This document shows positions 1 through 9,049 of a DNA stretch of 64,000 nucleotides, in pieces. Position 1 is the first letter of the stretch. Each line of letters starts with the position of its first letter. The DNA comes from an uncultured Pseudomonadota bacterium (GTDB lineage Bacteria > Myxococcota_A > UBA796 > GCA-2862545), in contig CAJXTB010000002.1 of the NCBI GenBank assembly GCA_913061235.1, positions 186,001-250,000 of the forward strand, read 5' to 3'. The notes under the pieces were generated by a model. The model worked only from the letters and a program-made list of their open reading frames with translations. It was not told where the DNA came from and did not search any database. The position numbers and the translations under genes are program-made.

Positions 1-298
1 CTGGTGCGGGTTTGGTCTCGACCGGCGGTGTCTCGAGCGCTTCGAGACGACGGGTGAGGGCGGAGAGCTGGTCTTCGACGTCGCTCACACCATCTGCACC
101 AGACTCGGCGGTCGCGAGTGCGCTCTTGGCAAGCTGATGGGCCTGCTTTGCGGCGGTCAGTGCTTCGCGAGCAAGGTCCAGCGCGTCTGCTGCCGTGCGG
201 TCCTGGTTCTTGAGCAGGATGGACGCCACAAGGGCCTCCACTCGCTCATCGACAGCGGACCCTGAGAACATGTTGAATAGCTGTGTCCGTAGACCCAT
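1..298 (-). CDS. Partial coiled-coil protein (N-terminus only)
   Basis: The gene runs off the left edge, so only the first 99 codons are visible. An ATG at 298 is preceded by GGAGG with a 6-base spacer, and the frame stays open to base 1. After a short start (MGLRTQLFNMF) the sequence is Ala/Leu/Glu/Lys-rich with long helical runs such as EALTAAKQAHQLAKSALATA, followed by a Pro-rich linker (TPPVETKPAP). This looks like a helical or coiled-coil region; I cannot name the family. It starts 38 bp after the stop of the beta-propeller gene upstream and is probably co-transcribed with it and the TetR regulator. Confidence 0.7.
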   Translation of the reverse strand, partial: MGLRTQLFNMFSGSAVDERVEALVASILLKNQDRTAADALDLAREALTAAKQAHQLAKSALATAESGADGVSDVEDQLSALTRRLEALETPPVETKPAP

Positions 299-336
299 TG
301 CGTACCTCCAGATGGGCAGCGACTATCGTGTCGGGC

Positions 337-1500
337 TCATCCGGCCACTTTGGGGGCGTAGACTCCGAAGACCCCATCTGCGATGTCTTCGGTCTCCCCG
401 TTGTGCAAGTCCACCCGCCACAGGCGACCGGGTCCATTTGGGTCACCCTGACCGAGCATGTTTCCGGGGAGTAGTAGGTAGCGGCCCGATGGGTCCATCA
501 GGTGGTGCGATTGGCTGTATTGCTCGAAGAAGCGCAGGTAGAAGCCAAGGTCGCGCGATGGGTAGAGCTCTGCCAGCGGGGTGACTTCGCCATCTAGACC
601 GATGCGCTGCCAGCTCAACAGGTTCTTTCGAGTGTCCACCCGGGCGGTGATGATGGCTTGGCCGTCTGGACTCCACATGTAGGCCAAGCAGGGGGCATCG
701 GACAGCTCTCGGACCTCGCCGCTGACCACGTCTACGAGTCCCAGCTGCCGGTAGGGTGTGCCGTCGCCATCTGTTGCGACGGCCCGTGCGATGGTTCGGC
801 CATCTGGCGACGCGGCCATCGCGATCAGTCCCTCGAGATTCTCAAGCACATGCAGCTCGGCGTCGAGCGCGGATGACGTGACGAGCTGGGTCTTGTTCGG
901 TTCGTGGTGAACAAAGACTGCCCGTTCACCCATCCACAGAGGCGCACAGAAGTTGCCTGGACGGCCCGGGAGAATGGTGCTGCCCCGGTTGCCACCGATG
1001 GCCATGCGCTGCATCTGCGGGCCTGCCGTCGGATTGCCGACGAATGCGGCTACATGAGACGGACCGGCCCAGGTGAAGAACAACGGGGAGCCGGTCGCCA
1101 TGTGGCTCTCTTGGCCGTGTTCGGAGATGCTGAACACCGTCAGCGACAGATCCGTACCCTTCTGGGTGAGCACAGCGACGTGCTGGTCTCCTGGGGCCCA
1201 GAACAGGTAGATCGGCAGGCGGTCGCCAAGGTCAGCAATCTCCCGCGCCTGCACACCGTCCGCATCTAGGACGTAGAGCGCAGCGGTGTTGCGGCCCTTT
1301 CCGGGAAGTCTGAAACACGCGATGTGCTTGGCGTCCGACGACCACGTTGGCCACGAGAAAGGAGCGGATTCGGTCGCCTGGACGTCCCAACCTCCCCAGA
1401 TCAAGGGGATGTCGATGGCGCCGTGGGCGATGGACTTGCCAGACGGGGTGAGCGTCCACACCGAACGGTCGGCGGCAATGGCGGCAATACAAGTGGTCAA
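337..1500 (-). CDS. TolB/PD40-type beta-propeller protein
   Basis: 387 residues read from a TTG start that overlaps the TetR stop (TTGA), which suggests translational coupling. Repeated blade-like motifs ending in aromatic/SxD pairs (SWPTWSSDAKHIACF, YMWSPDGQAIITA, AASPDGRTIARA) are typical of TolB/WD40-like PD40 repeats. No clear signal peptide is seen at the TTG start, so it may be cytoplasmic, or a different start may be used. The propeller probably binds a protein or small molecule; no catalytic motif is visible. It lies between a TetR regulator and a helical protein, so it may be controlled by that regulator. The family call is fairly safe; the function is unknown. Confidence 0.75.
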   Translation of the reverse strand: MTTCIAAIAADRSVWTLTPSGKSIAHGAIDIPLIWGGWDVQATESAPFSWPTWSSDAKHIACFRLPGKGRNTAALYVLDADGVQAREIADLGDRLPIYLFWAPGDQHVAVLTQKGTDLSLTVFSISEHGQESHMATGSPLFFTWAGPSHVAAFVGNPTAGPQMQRMAIGGNRGSTILPGRPGNFCAPLWMGERAVFVHHEPNKTQLVTSSALDAELHVLENLEGLIAMAASPDGRTIARAVATDGDGTPYRQLGLVDVVSGEVRELSDAPCLAYMWSPDGQAIITARVDTRKNLLSWQRIGLDGEVTPLAELYPSRDLGFYLRFFEQYSQSHHLMDPSGRYLLLPGNMLGQGDPNGPGRLWRVDLHNGETEDIADGVFGVYAPKVAG

Positions 1501-2117
1501 GCTGACTCCGTAGGGGGGTCCATTGGGGGGGCAAGAATGCCATTGAGAATGAGGTTGATGCCGTCAGTGGTCAACCCGGTGGCGTCGGGTCGGACACCGA
1601 TTGCGGCCTCTCCGGCAAACCCGTCGATCATGGCTTTTAGCATCTGTGCAACAACGCTTGGGTCTAGGGGGCGGAAGGTGCCCTCGGCAACGCCTTGGGC
1701 AATGATCCCGGTGACTGCATCCAAGAAGCGCTGGTGGACCGCTTGCACTTCTTCGCGAATGGTCTCGTCGCGAACGGCTTGCTCGGTCATCATCAAAAAG
1801 AACTTCGGCGGCGTCTTGAGGCCGGCAAAGTACTGAAGGTAGCGCTGACCCAGGTCTAGAAGCTTGATGTGGGCCAGGCGATTGTCTCGTTCTGCCTCGT
1901 CAATGAAGGCGTGGGTGTTCTCATGCTCTTCGTGTACGAGCGCCAAGAACAGCTCCTTCTTCGACGGGAAGTAGAAGTACACAGCTCCCTTCGACAGTCC
2001 TGCGCGCTTGGCCACGTCAGACACCCGTGCCACCAAGAATCCATCCTCGATGAATACAGAACGCGCTGCACGTAGAATCTGTGCCCTGCGCTCGGCTTCG
2101 GAGAGGTGCTTGGTCAT
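1497..2117 (-). CDS. TetR/AcrR-family transcriptional regulator
   Basis: 206 residues. Residues about 8-55 form the classic TetR helix-turn-helix: RAQILRAARSVFIEDGF, then VSDVAKRAGLSKGAVYFYFPSKKEL, with the GxxYxxFxxKxxL signature. The C-terminal two thirds are helical and variable, as expected for the ligand-binding/dimerisation domain. It is divergent from the START-like gene at 2228 and overlaps the propeller gene downstream. By family behaviour it may repress its own operon and/or the divergent gene from the roughly 110 bp between them. I could not pick out a convincing palindromic operator there. The ligand is unknown. Confidence 0.92.
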   Translation of the reverse strand: MTKHLSEAERRAQILRAARSVFIEDGFLVARVSDVAKRAGLSKGAVYFYFPSKKELFLALVHEEHENTHAFIDEAERDNRLAHIKLLDLGQRYLQYFAGLKTPPKFFLMMTEQAVRDETIREEVQAVHQRFLDAVTGIIAQGVAEGTFRPLDPSVVAQMLKAMIDGFAGEAAIGVRPDATGLTTDGINLILNGILAPPMDPPTESA

Positions 2118-2227
2118 GGGCTCCTAGAGCTAGTTTGGCCTCGACGGTATCATGGTGGAATCAGACGGGGGACGCTACGGGTTGTCTGCGGCCACCACCC
2201 CTTCGGTCGGTCGGTATTGGAGGCGGT

Positions 2228-2950
2228 GTGTTGTGGTTGATGGCATGGGCGGTAGGTGTAGCGGCGGCGGCAGATCCGGCGACCATTACGTCGCGACTGA
2301 CCGAGATTGATACCGTACGAAGCCTGCGCGCTGCAGAGGGGGTCCCAACGATTCCTGAGAGCGCGTACGCGAGCATCTTGTCGGGGGACGTTGAGACGGG
2401 CATCGTCTCAGTTGAAGGTCACGCGGCAAAGAAGGCTTGGGGCTTGGCGGTTGTTGACGCACCCATCGAGCGCCTGTGGGCCGCTATCAACGACGACCTC
2501 GGCGGAGTGGCCTACAACAAGCTCGAGATGAGCGAAGTGGTCTCAGGTACGCGCTGCAACAGTGGTCGTGGCGTCCTTCAGCTTCTGCCGGTTCCGTGGG
2601 TGACAGACCGCTGGTGGATCACATTCATCACCGCGAACGATGCCATCTCCACAGCAACGAGCGGTCGTGTGCGCGAGAACACCTGGCAGTCGAACAACGA
2701 CCCATCCCTCGTGACCACTACAACCGGACAAGCGGCCATGGAAGCCGGCATTCCCATCGAGTTCACAAAGGGCGCCTGGTTCATGGCGGATATCGACGGG
2801 TCGAGCACGCTCATTGAATACTACGTGTGGAGCGATCCGGGCGGAAGCGTCCCTGCGGGCCTTGCGAGTCGGATGGCGGCAGGGGGCATCGAAGACACGA
2901 TTGAGGCGGTGACCAAGTTTGCCAACGAAGGCCAGCCAGGCTGCATGTAG
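2228..2950 (+). CDS. Secreted START/SRPBCC-like lipid-binding protein
   Basis: About 240 residues from GTG 2228 (TTG 2231 and ATG 2240 are alternatives); GGAGG at 2219-2223 supports a start here rather than the longer open frame. A short hydrophobic leader ending VGVAAAADP looks like a signal peptide. The body has the START/Bet v1-like layout: an N-terminal helix, then WGLAVVDAPIERLWAAINDD, a central strand-rich region with WVTDRWWITF, and a long C-terminal helix (LASRMAAGGIEDTIEAVTKFA). Such proteins bind lipids or other hydrophobic ligands in a cavity. It is divergent from the TetR gene, which may regulate it. The fold is inferred from pattern, not alignment. Confidence 0.65.
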   Translation: MLWLMAWAVGVAAAADPATITSRLTEIDTVRSLRAAEGVPTIPESAYASILSGDVETGIVSVEGHAAKKAWGLAVVDAPIERLWAAINDDLGGVAYNKLEMSEVVSGTRCNSGRGVLQLLPVPWVTDRWWITFITANDAISTATSGRVRENTWQSNNDPSLVTTTTGQAAMEAGIPIEFTKGAWFMADIDGSSTLIEYYVWSDPGGSVPAGLASRMAAGGIEDTIEAVTKFANEGQPGCM

Positions 2951-3006
2951 CGGAGATTCTCGGGTGGTCTGGCTGACCGCTGACCGCCCGGGTGCCGAAC
3001 AGTTGG

Positions 3007-3360
3007 CTAGCCGAGGGTTGCTAGCAGGGCCTCATCGGTCCCACGAAAGCCCACTTGGATGGCGGTTCCATCGCGCGAGATGATGGGACGCTTGATCAAC
3101 ATGGGATCTGCGGCGAAGCGGGTTTTCCACTCTGCGTCAGACCATTCCTTCTTGTCGTCAGGAAGCGCACGGTAGGCGCCTCCGCTTGTGTTCCGCATGG
3201 CCTTGGCCCCGAGTGCATCTACCCAGCCGGAGACGGTCTCGGCTGCAGGAGGAGTCTTGCGAAAGTCGACCCACTCATGGTCGAGGTCGTGCTCGTCGAG
3301 CCACTTGCGGGCCTTTTTGACGGTGCCACAGGTTGAGATGCCGTAGACGGTGAGGGCCAT
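3007..3360 (-). CDS. ArsC/Spx-family reductase, YffB-like
   Basis: 117 residues, the usual size for the family. It opens with a thioredoxin-like strand and active-site loop, YGISTCGTVKKARKWLD, carrying the single family cysteine, followed by HDLDHEWVDFRKTPP. The second family signature is MLIKRPIISRDG, with the conserved Arg-Pro. The pattern is closer to E. coli YffB than to arsenate reductase proper or to Spx. AGGAG with a 5-base spacer precedes the ATG. Members are thought to be glutathione-dependent reductases, but the physiological substrate of the YffB branch is unclear. No arsenic genes lie nearby, so an arsenate role is not supported. Confidence 0.88.
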   Translation of the reverse strand: MALTVYGISTCGTVKKARKWLDEHDLDHEWVDFRKTPPAAETVSGWVDALGAKAMRNTSGGAYRALPDDKKEWSDAEWKTRFAADPMLIKRPIISRDGTAIQVGFRGTDEALLATLG

Positions 3361-3403
3361 GGAGACTCCTTGGTGTGCGACCGCTTAACGAGCTTCGCCG
3401 ATC

Positions 3404-4636
3404 TTAGGCGTCGCCAAACCAGGTCAGGTGACTCTCGCGCAGGGCCACATCTAAGGTCCGGTCTACGGCGAGAATGTCGATGTTGTAGTGGTCAGCCAGG
3501 GCGCGGACGTATGCACCATCATGGAACACGCGCACGAAGATCCGGCCGGGTGCGTTGCGTCGACGCAGCAGCATGGCGGTCTGTAGGTTCAGGTCATCGC
3601 GCTCGCTGCTCAAGATCACGACTGCCGGGTGAGCGTCGTCTCTCGCAAGCGCATCAACGGTGTCCCATGTGCTTGGGCGTGTCATGTCGCCGCTGACGAC
3701 GTTTCGGGCACCATGGCGATGGAACCCAGCACGCTCCTCGAATCGTTCGGCGTGGGACTCTGCTTGAGTGTCGACAATGATGACACGCTGAAGTTCGCAG
3801 GCGGCCTGGTCCTGCAGGTACTCCAGAATCGTCTGGCCAAAGCGTCCAAAACCAGCGATGACCACCGTGTCTTGGTCAGCGGTGTCGTGGAAGTGTCCAT
3901 GCAGAGCAGAGTGGTACAGGTGGCTCGCGACCATCCGGTGCACGTTGAACAGCTGCGGGCCACCACCGTTTTGTAGCTGCCCCGAACCTCGACGAATCCC
4001 GCTGTCCGTCACCATTGCGGCAACCGGTAGCTGGGGGTGGTCCTTCGCCAGGTCCCAGGCGATTTCAAGGTTCACTAAGTCGTCGGGCACGGTGAGTACG
4101 ACGCCTTTGGCGTGGTCCAAGCGAAGCTGGGAACGAAGGCCCGGGTCGCTTGCGTCTCCGTGCTGAAACATCACGTTCGGGTCCCGTCGGCCGAGTAGAA
4201 CGGCCCGATGGTTGGCGTTGGTGTCCACGACAAGGACAGGGCGCTCGGGATGGGCAGCGCGCACGGCTTCTAGGTAGCGCAGCCCAACACGGTCCAGCCC
4301 AACAAGAACCACGTGTTCACGCAAGATCCGACGTCGAATGTACTCAGGACGCACCACGCGCAAGAAGCCCTCGGCGACTGCGGTCGTGGTCACGAGGGGG
4401 CCGAGAAAGTACGCAATCCACAGAAGAATGCGTCCGAGGAGCGGGCCTCCGCTGGGCATGCCGAGGTCCATGCCACCCAGAACGAACAGACCGACGCCGT
4501 AGTACAGGTGCGTCAGAAGGCCGGCATCGGGGATGGCAGCTCGCTCGGTGGTACCAACGCCGATCTCGAAGGCGATGAGCGCGCATGCGAAGACGGCTAC
4601 GACGGGGACGGCGCGTAGTAGCCACGAAGTGGGCAA
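3404..4636 (-). CDS. Membrane-anchored double RCK/TrkA-N protein with degenerate pore
   Basis: 410 residues. The N-terminal 100 hold two hydrophobic helices around a loop, in the layout of a two-TM K+ channel. The loop reads FVLGGMDLGMP where channels have TVGYGD, so the selectivity filter is absent. Two NAD-binding RCK domains follow: one around 108-215 (VVLVGLDRVGLRYLEAV, then VVDTN) and one around 255-405 (VVIAGFGRFGQTILEYL, then IIVDT). The start is a TTG 15 bp after the methyltransferase stop; no better start is seen. It could be a regulatory or divergent channel subunit, or a membrane NAD sensor. Potassium conduction should not be assumed. Confidence 0.75.
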   Translation of the reverse strand: MPTSWLLRAVPVVAVFACALIAFEIGVGTTERAAIPDAGLLTHLYYGVGLFVLGGMDLGMPSGGPLLGRILLWIAYFLGPLVTTTAVAEGFLRVVRPEYIRRRILREHVVLVGLDRVGLRYLEAVRAAHPERPVLVVDTNANHRAVLLGRRDPNVMFQHGDASDPGLRSQLRLDHAKGVVLTVPDDLVNLEIAWDLAKDHPQLPVAAMVTDSGIRRGSGQLQNGGGPQLFNVHRMVASHLYHSALHGHFHDTADQDTVVIAGFGRFGQTILEYLQDQAACELQRVIIVDTQAESHAERFEERAGFHRHGARNVVSGDMTRPSTWDTVDALARDDAHPAVVILSSERDDLNLQTAMLLRRRNAPGRIFVRVFHDGAYVRALADHYNIDILAVDRTLDVALRESHLTWFGDA

Positions 4637-4650
4637 GATGGAGCGAATGG

Positions 4651-6033
4651 CTAGGTCTTCACGGCAACGCAGAGGAACAAGGGCAGGGTGTTGCCGCCTC
4701 GTGCCTCGGAGTCGCGGGGCAGGGACTTGAGCAGGGTTGCAGCAGCCGTACGACAGGCGACGACCTCGGGTGCGTCGATCTCCATGCCGTTCGCTCGGGC
4801 GATAGCTCGGGGGTAGCCGCGCAAGCGTCGAACGAGTCCTTCAAGGGCAACCGGCTGCAGGTTGGTCGCGGCGTGAACGGCGACCTTCTTGACCGAGAAT
4901 CCAGCCGCTTCCGCACGAATAGCGAGCTGCGGTCCGAGAGCCAGTCCTGGGCGAGCAGTGGCTGGAAGGTCGGAGTATGCGGCGTCCAGTTGACGGTCCA
5001 ACGTGGCGCAAAGGTGGTGAAAAGCCTGGTTGTACTCGGCCAAGTGACCATTGAAGTAGAAGGCTTCGGCCAGGCCATCGGGCTCGACGACGAGCAAGCG
5101 CCCACCCGGTCGCAACACTCTGTGTGCTTCTTCAAGAATGGGACGTGTGTCTTCGGTGGTCTGCAGCGCCCGAATCGCGAGCACAGCGTCGACGCTCTCG
5201 TCTCGTAGACGTAGAGGGGACGGTTCGCCAACATCAATGCGCGCACGTGCGGAGAGGGCGGCGATTGACTTGCGCGCCAAGCCTACCCGCTCTTCGTTTC
5301 GATCAATGCCTAGGTAGGACCAATGCTTACGCCGTGGGAGAATGGACAGCGCGGACCATGCCATACGGCAGTAGACGTCGAGCATCTGGCCGCTGCCAGG
5401 CGGGATGTGCGACAGCAGCAGAGACGTGAATCCTGCGTCCCACCAACCTGTGCTCGGGCCGGAGGCACGCTGGATACCACGGTTGGGATTGCTCACATCT
5501 GGCGGATTGGTACCGCCCATGAAGCTGCCGATGGGCCGGCTCACGGTCATTTCCGACGGGTCGCTGTCCGAGTCAGAGGCGTCACCGTCTCCAGTGCGTC
5601 GGGCTCCAGCGACCTTGACCTTGTCGGCGAGGACGTGTTCGGCAGTCGCCGCAGAGATGCCGAGGTTTGCGGCCATCTCCCGGACGTACTTCTCTTCTCG
5701 GGCACTGATTGAACCGTCGATGAGCATGCCATCAATCGCCATCTCCAAGATGGGCAGGCTCTCGGCCTCACGGTCCGACGCGAGGGACTCACGGTACGAT
5801 TCCGCTTCTTGCAAGACCGCCGTGATGGCGCGGTGATGCTTGAGCAGGAATTTGGCGCGGTCCTTGTACTTGGGGTTGGACTGCATGGACTGCATGCGCT
5901 TGCGCTGCTTGGCGACGGTGTCGGCTGCGTCATCTTCAGAGATGTCGACAGGCACATCAAACGCCGCGAACAGGTCGTCGGCGTTGGATAGCTTGCAGTA
6001 CTGAGAGGCGAGTTCGAGCGCGCGCGCGTCCAT
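4651..6033 (-). CDS. Class I SAM methyltransferase with helical N-terminal domain
   Basis: 460 residues; ATG with GGAG about 6 bases upstream. Residues about 225-345 form a Methyltransf_11-type domain: MLDVYCRMAWSA is a degenerate motif I, YLGIDRNEERVGLARK is motif II, and VDAVLAIRALQ with VLRPGGRLLVVEPDG are later motifs. The N-terminal half is different. It is helical, with KYKDRAKFLLKHHRAITAVLQEA resembling J-domain-adjacent helices, and MAIDGMLIDGSISAREEKYV resembling TerB-like acidic helices. An acidic linker (DASDSDSDPSE) joins the halves. Substrate unknown. The glycine-rich GxGxG loop is weak (DVYCR), so activity needs testing. It is followed at 15 bp by the RCK gene. Confidence 0.75.
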   Translation of the reverse strand: MDARALELASQYCKLSNADDLFAAFDVPVDISEDDAADTVAKQRKRMQSMQSNPKYKDRAKFLLKHHRAITAVLQEAESYRESLASDREAESLPILEMAIDGMLIDGSISAREEKYVREMAANLGISAATAEHVLADKVKVAGARRTGDGDASDSDSDPSEMTVSRPIGSFMGGTNPPDVSNPNRGIQRASGPSTGWWDAGFTSLLLSHIPPGSGQMLDVYCRMAWSALSILPRRKHWSYLGIDRNEERVGLARKSIAALSARARIDVGEPSPLRLRDESVDAVLAIRALQTTEDTRPILEEAHRVLRPGGRLLVVEPDGLAEAFYFNGHLAEYNQAFHHLCATLDRQLDAAYSDLPATARPGLALGPQLAIRAEAAGFSVKKVAVHAATNLQPVALEGLVRRLRGYPRAIARANGMEIDAPEVVACRTAAATLLKSLPRDSEARGGNTLPLFLCVAVKT

Positions 6034-6067
6034 TGAGGCTCCGACGGGCCGCTAGGATACCTCGGGT

Positions 6068-9049
6068 TTACGCAGATGCGATGTGTGCGCCAATCTTATG
6101 GGCCAACGCCATGATGGTCAGCATGGGATTGACGCCGGGGCTCGCCGGGAACAGGCTACCGTCGGCAACGTACAAGTTTCCGATGCCATGTACCGCTCCG
6201 TTGTGATCGCAGACCGAGGTCTCGGGATCGGTACCCATTCGCGCAGTGCCGAAGACGTGATTGCTTCCGGTAGGGAAGTCGCTCGCCTTAAAGTCAGCCT
6301 GGCGGATGAGCTCTACTTGGGAGGGGTCATCGAGCACAGCGGGAATGCCATTGAGGCCGGTGATGACGCCCTTGGCGCCTGCGGCGAAGAGCATCTCTGC
6401 GAGCTTTGCGTTGGCTTCTTGCAGGCGACGGATGTCTCCGTCTGCCAGGGTGTACGAGATGCGTGCACGGCCACCCATGGCGCGGACGGTTCCGGAGCTG
6501 GCCTCGCCGCTGGTCCAGGTCGCCCAGGTGGCAACACGGTCGTAGTTGGCCATGTGGCGCTTGAGTGTGCGACCGGAGCCTGGGAAGCGGATGGCCAAGA
6601 TGCTCGGGCTGGCCCACAGCGACTCAAGCTTGATGCCTTCGTCCAAGAACTGCAGACAATGCATGCCTTGCGTTGCACCCTTCCACGGCTCGACCTTCTC
6701 GTCGAACAGACCCATGTGGAAGCCCGACGGATGGAAGCGAAGATTCCCACCGACGATTGCACGGTTAATACCGCTGTTTCGTAGCAGGACAGGGGTGTTG
6801 ATGGCTCCAGCAGCCACAATCACGGTGTCTGCGTGAATCGTGACCTTGTGCGAGCGCTCGCGGCTCTCAGGGTGGCTGACGCGCCCTTCCGCGCCGACAA
6901 CTTGACCGTCTCGCATGAGAAGGCGGTCGACCATGACGGACGTGAAGACGCGCCCACCGGCATCTACGACATCCGGGATGCCGCGTGCGTCTGTGCCGAG
7001 CTTTGCGGCATTGGGGCAGCCAAGTAGACAGCGACCGCTGCCCTTGCACCCGTGTTCGTTGCGCTTGATGGCCTCGCTGGTCCATCCCAGCTCGTTGCAT
7101 GCCTCTTGGAACATCTCGTTCCGTCGGCCCTGAACTTCGGGTTGGGTGGGACGTACACCCATGAGCTTTTCAACAGCGTCGTAGTGGGGGGCTAGGTCGT
7201 CGGTGCTGACGCCCTCCACGCCGTGCTCGGTCTTCCATTTGTCGAGACAGTCGTCTGTCGCGCGCAGGCAGATGGCTGAGTTGAACACGGAACCGCCACC
7301 TAGGCAGCGTGCTTGCATGGTCGGCATGACCACGTTGCCAAGGGACGTGCGGGTTCCGCCTTCGTAGTACCAGCGGGCCAACGACTTACCGGCGTCGTCG
7401 GTGAAGTCTTCAACGCGGGCAACGGGCCCACCTTCAAGAACGAGGACGCGCTTGCCGGTCTGGGCGAGCTCGCGTGCAGCAATGGCGCCGCCGGGACCGG
7501 AGCCGATCACCAGGTAGTCACAACGCTCGACGATATCGCCAGTGTAGTCGCTGTATTCGTAGATGCGTGCGGCATCTAGACGGGGAGCGGCCTCTGGGGT
7601 CATGGCTTCGTCGCGCATGGCTGGCGGTAGCCACTGCTCAGGCACGGCCGTCTTGGCTTGGCGCATGATGCTGGAGAACAGGCTCTTGCCGAGCGTTACG
7701 GCAGGACCTTGGCGTGTGTAGCAGCGAGCCAGGGAAGCATCGACGGCCTTGATGAAGTCTTGCAGGTCGGCGTCTGTGGAGACGATTGGCGGCAGGAACT
7801 TGATGGCGTTGATGCCAGGACCGGGAACTTGAACCAGGACCTTTTCGCTGCCGAACAAGTCCACGTTGATGCTCGCACCGAACGCTGTCTTGTCGGCCAT
7901 GGACATGAGACGCTGCTGGGCCCACAGGGAGGGACGGGCCGACTCGCGGAAGTACACGCTCATCATGAGGCCGTCGCCGACCACGTGATCGATGACGTCG
8001 TGCTTCTTGGCAAGGTCAAGCATGCCCGCGCGCAGGATTTCACCCATGCGGTGGGACTCTGCGGGAGCGTCCAGGTCTTCGAGCACGTCCAGTGTGGCGA
8101 GGCCGGCGGCCATGGCCAGGTCGTTCTCGCTGAAGGGCTCGTCATACGACGGGAACGGAATGCCATCCTTGCGAATGCGGCTCCACAGGTCTTCATGGAT
8201 GAGTGCTGCGGACACAGGCACAGCACCGCCAGACAGGCTCTTGGAGATGGTGATGATGTCTGGCGTGATTCCAGCGGCGTGGCTGCGGAACCAGGATCCT
8301 GTGCGACCAAGGCCGGTCTGGACTTCGTCCGAGATGACGAGAGCGCCGTGTTGACGGCACAGACGTGCGGCTTCGCGCAGGTACTCGGGGTCGAGGGGCA
8401 GAGTGGTCAGGCCTTGTAGGGGCTCAAACATGAAGCCCGCGACGTCACCGTGAGACAGCTCTCGGCGGATAGCGGCAATGTCATTGGGACGCACGGGAGT
8501 ACCGAACAGGGCGACCGGGTCTTGGCCTTCCTTGAGAGCCGGGAAGCCACACATGGAGATGGCCGCACAGCTACGACCGTGGAATGCGCCTTCTAGGTAC
8601 AAGAACCGAGACTTGCGAGTGGCCTGACGAGCAAAGCGCACGGCGATGTCGCTGGCTTCCGTGCCGCTGTTTGCGTAGACCGTGTGTGGGTACTCACCGC
8701 CTGCCAGCACATTCAGACGCTCAGTGAGCAGTGATGCGAGGTGGGAGGCGTGCACGCCATTGAGAGTCGGTGTGCGCCGATCAAGGACGGTGTCCAAGTA
8801 GTGGTGCACGACTGGATGGTTGCGTCCGATGAAGAACACGCCGCCGCCGGCCAGAAAGTCGAGGTAGCGCGTACCCGATAGGTCCCAAGCGTAGGGGCCC
8901 TCGGCGCGTCCAAAGACCGTGCTAAATCCGCCAATGTCCAGCAACTTGGCCAGCTTGGGATGCACGTGCTTCTTGTTCAGGTGGTCGGAGGACGTGAGCA
9001 GCTCTTCGAGGCGTTCGCGAAAGCCACTGTCGGTGTTGATAGCGTTCAT
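6068..9049 (-). CDS. Fusion: class III aminotransferase + GMC oxidoreductase
   Basis: 993 residues. The start is the ATG that overlaps the stop of the upstream small gene (ATGA); the frame stays open further upstream but only as a shadow. Residues about 1-460 are a PLP fold-type I aminotransferase: GGGVFFIGRNHP, then ISDEVQTGLGRTGSWF, then SKSLSGGAVP with the presumed PLP lysine near 270. Residues about 510-993 are a GMC flavoprotein: YLVIGSGPGGAIAARELA (FAD-binding), a Cys cluster CKGSGRCLLGC, HPSG, then SNHVFGTARMG and PGVNPMLTI, which supply the catalytic His and Asn. The Cys-containing GMC type recalls long-chain alcohol oxidases. The two activities suggest oxidation of an alcohol to a carbonyl that is then aminated, or the reverse. 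Substrate unknown. Confidence 0.88.
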   Translation of the reverse strand: MNAINTDSGFRERLEELLTSSDHLNKKHVHPKLAKLLDIGGFSTVFGRAEGPYAWDLSGTRYLDFLAGGGVFFIGRNHPVVHHYLDTVLDRRTPTLNGVHASHLASLLTERLNVLAGGEYPHTVYANSGTEASDIAVRFARQATRKSRFLYLEGAFHGRSCAAISMCGFPALKEGQDPVALFGTPVRPNDIAAIRRELSHGDVAGFMFEPLQGLTTLPLDPEYLREAARLCRQHGALVISDEVQTGLGRTGSWFRSHAAGITPDIITISKSLSGGAVPVSAALIHEDLWSRIRKDGIPFPSYDEPFSENDLAMAAGLATLDVLEDLDAPAESHRMGEILRAGMLDLAKKHDVIDHVVGDGLMMSVYFRESARPSLWAQQRLMSMADKTAFGASINVDLFGSEKVLVQVPGPGINAIKFLPPIVSTDADLQDFIKAVDASLARCYTRQGPAVTLGKSLFSSIMRQAKTAVPEQWLPPAMRDEAMTPEAAPRLDAARIYEYSDYTGDIVERCDYLVIGSGPGGAIAARELAQTGKRVLVLEGGPVARVEDFTDDAGKSLARWYYEGGTRTSLGNVVMPTMQARCLGGGSVFNSAICLRATDDCLDKWKTEHGVEGVSTDDLAPHYDAVEKLMGVRPTQPEVQGRRNEMFQEACNELGWTSEAIKRNEHGCKGSGRCLLGCPNAAKLGTDARGIPDVVDAGGRVFTSVMVDRLLMRDGQVVGAEGRVSHPESRERSHKVTIHADTVIVAAGAINTPVLLRNSGINRAIVGGNLRFHPSGFHMGLFDEKVEPWKGATQGMHCLQFLDEGIKLESLWASPSILAIRFPGSGRTLKRHMANYDRVATWATWTSGEASSGTVRAMGGRARISYTLADGDIRRLQEANAKLAEMLFAAGAKGVITGLNGIPAVLDDPSQVELIRQADFKASDFPTGSNHVFGTARMGTDPETSVCDHNGAVHGIGNLYVADGSLFPASPGVNPMLTIMALAHKIGAHIASA

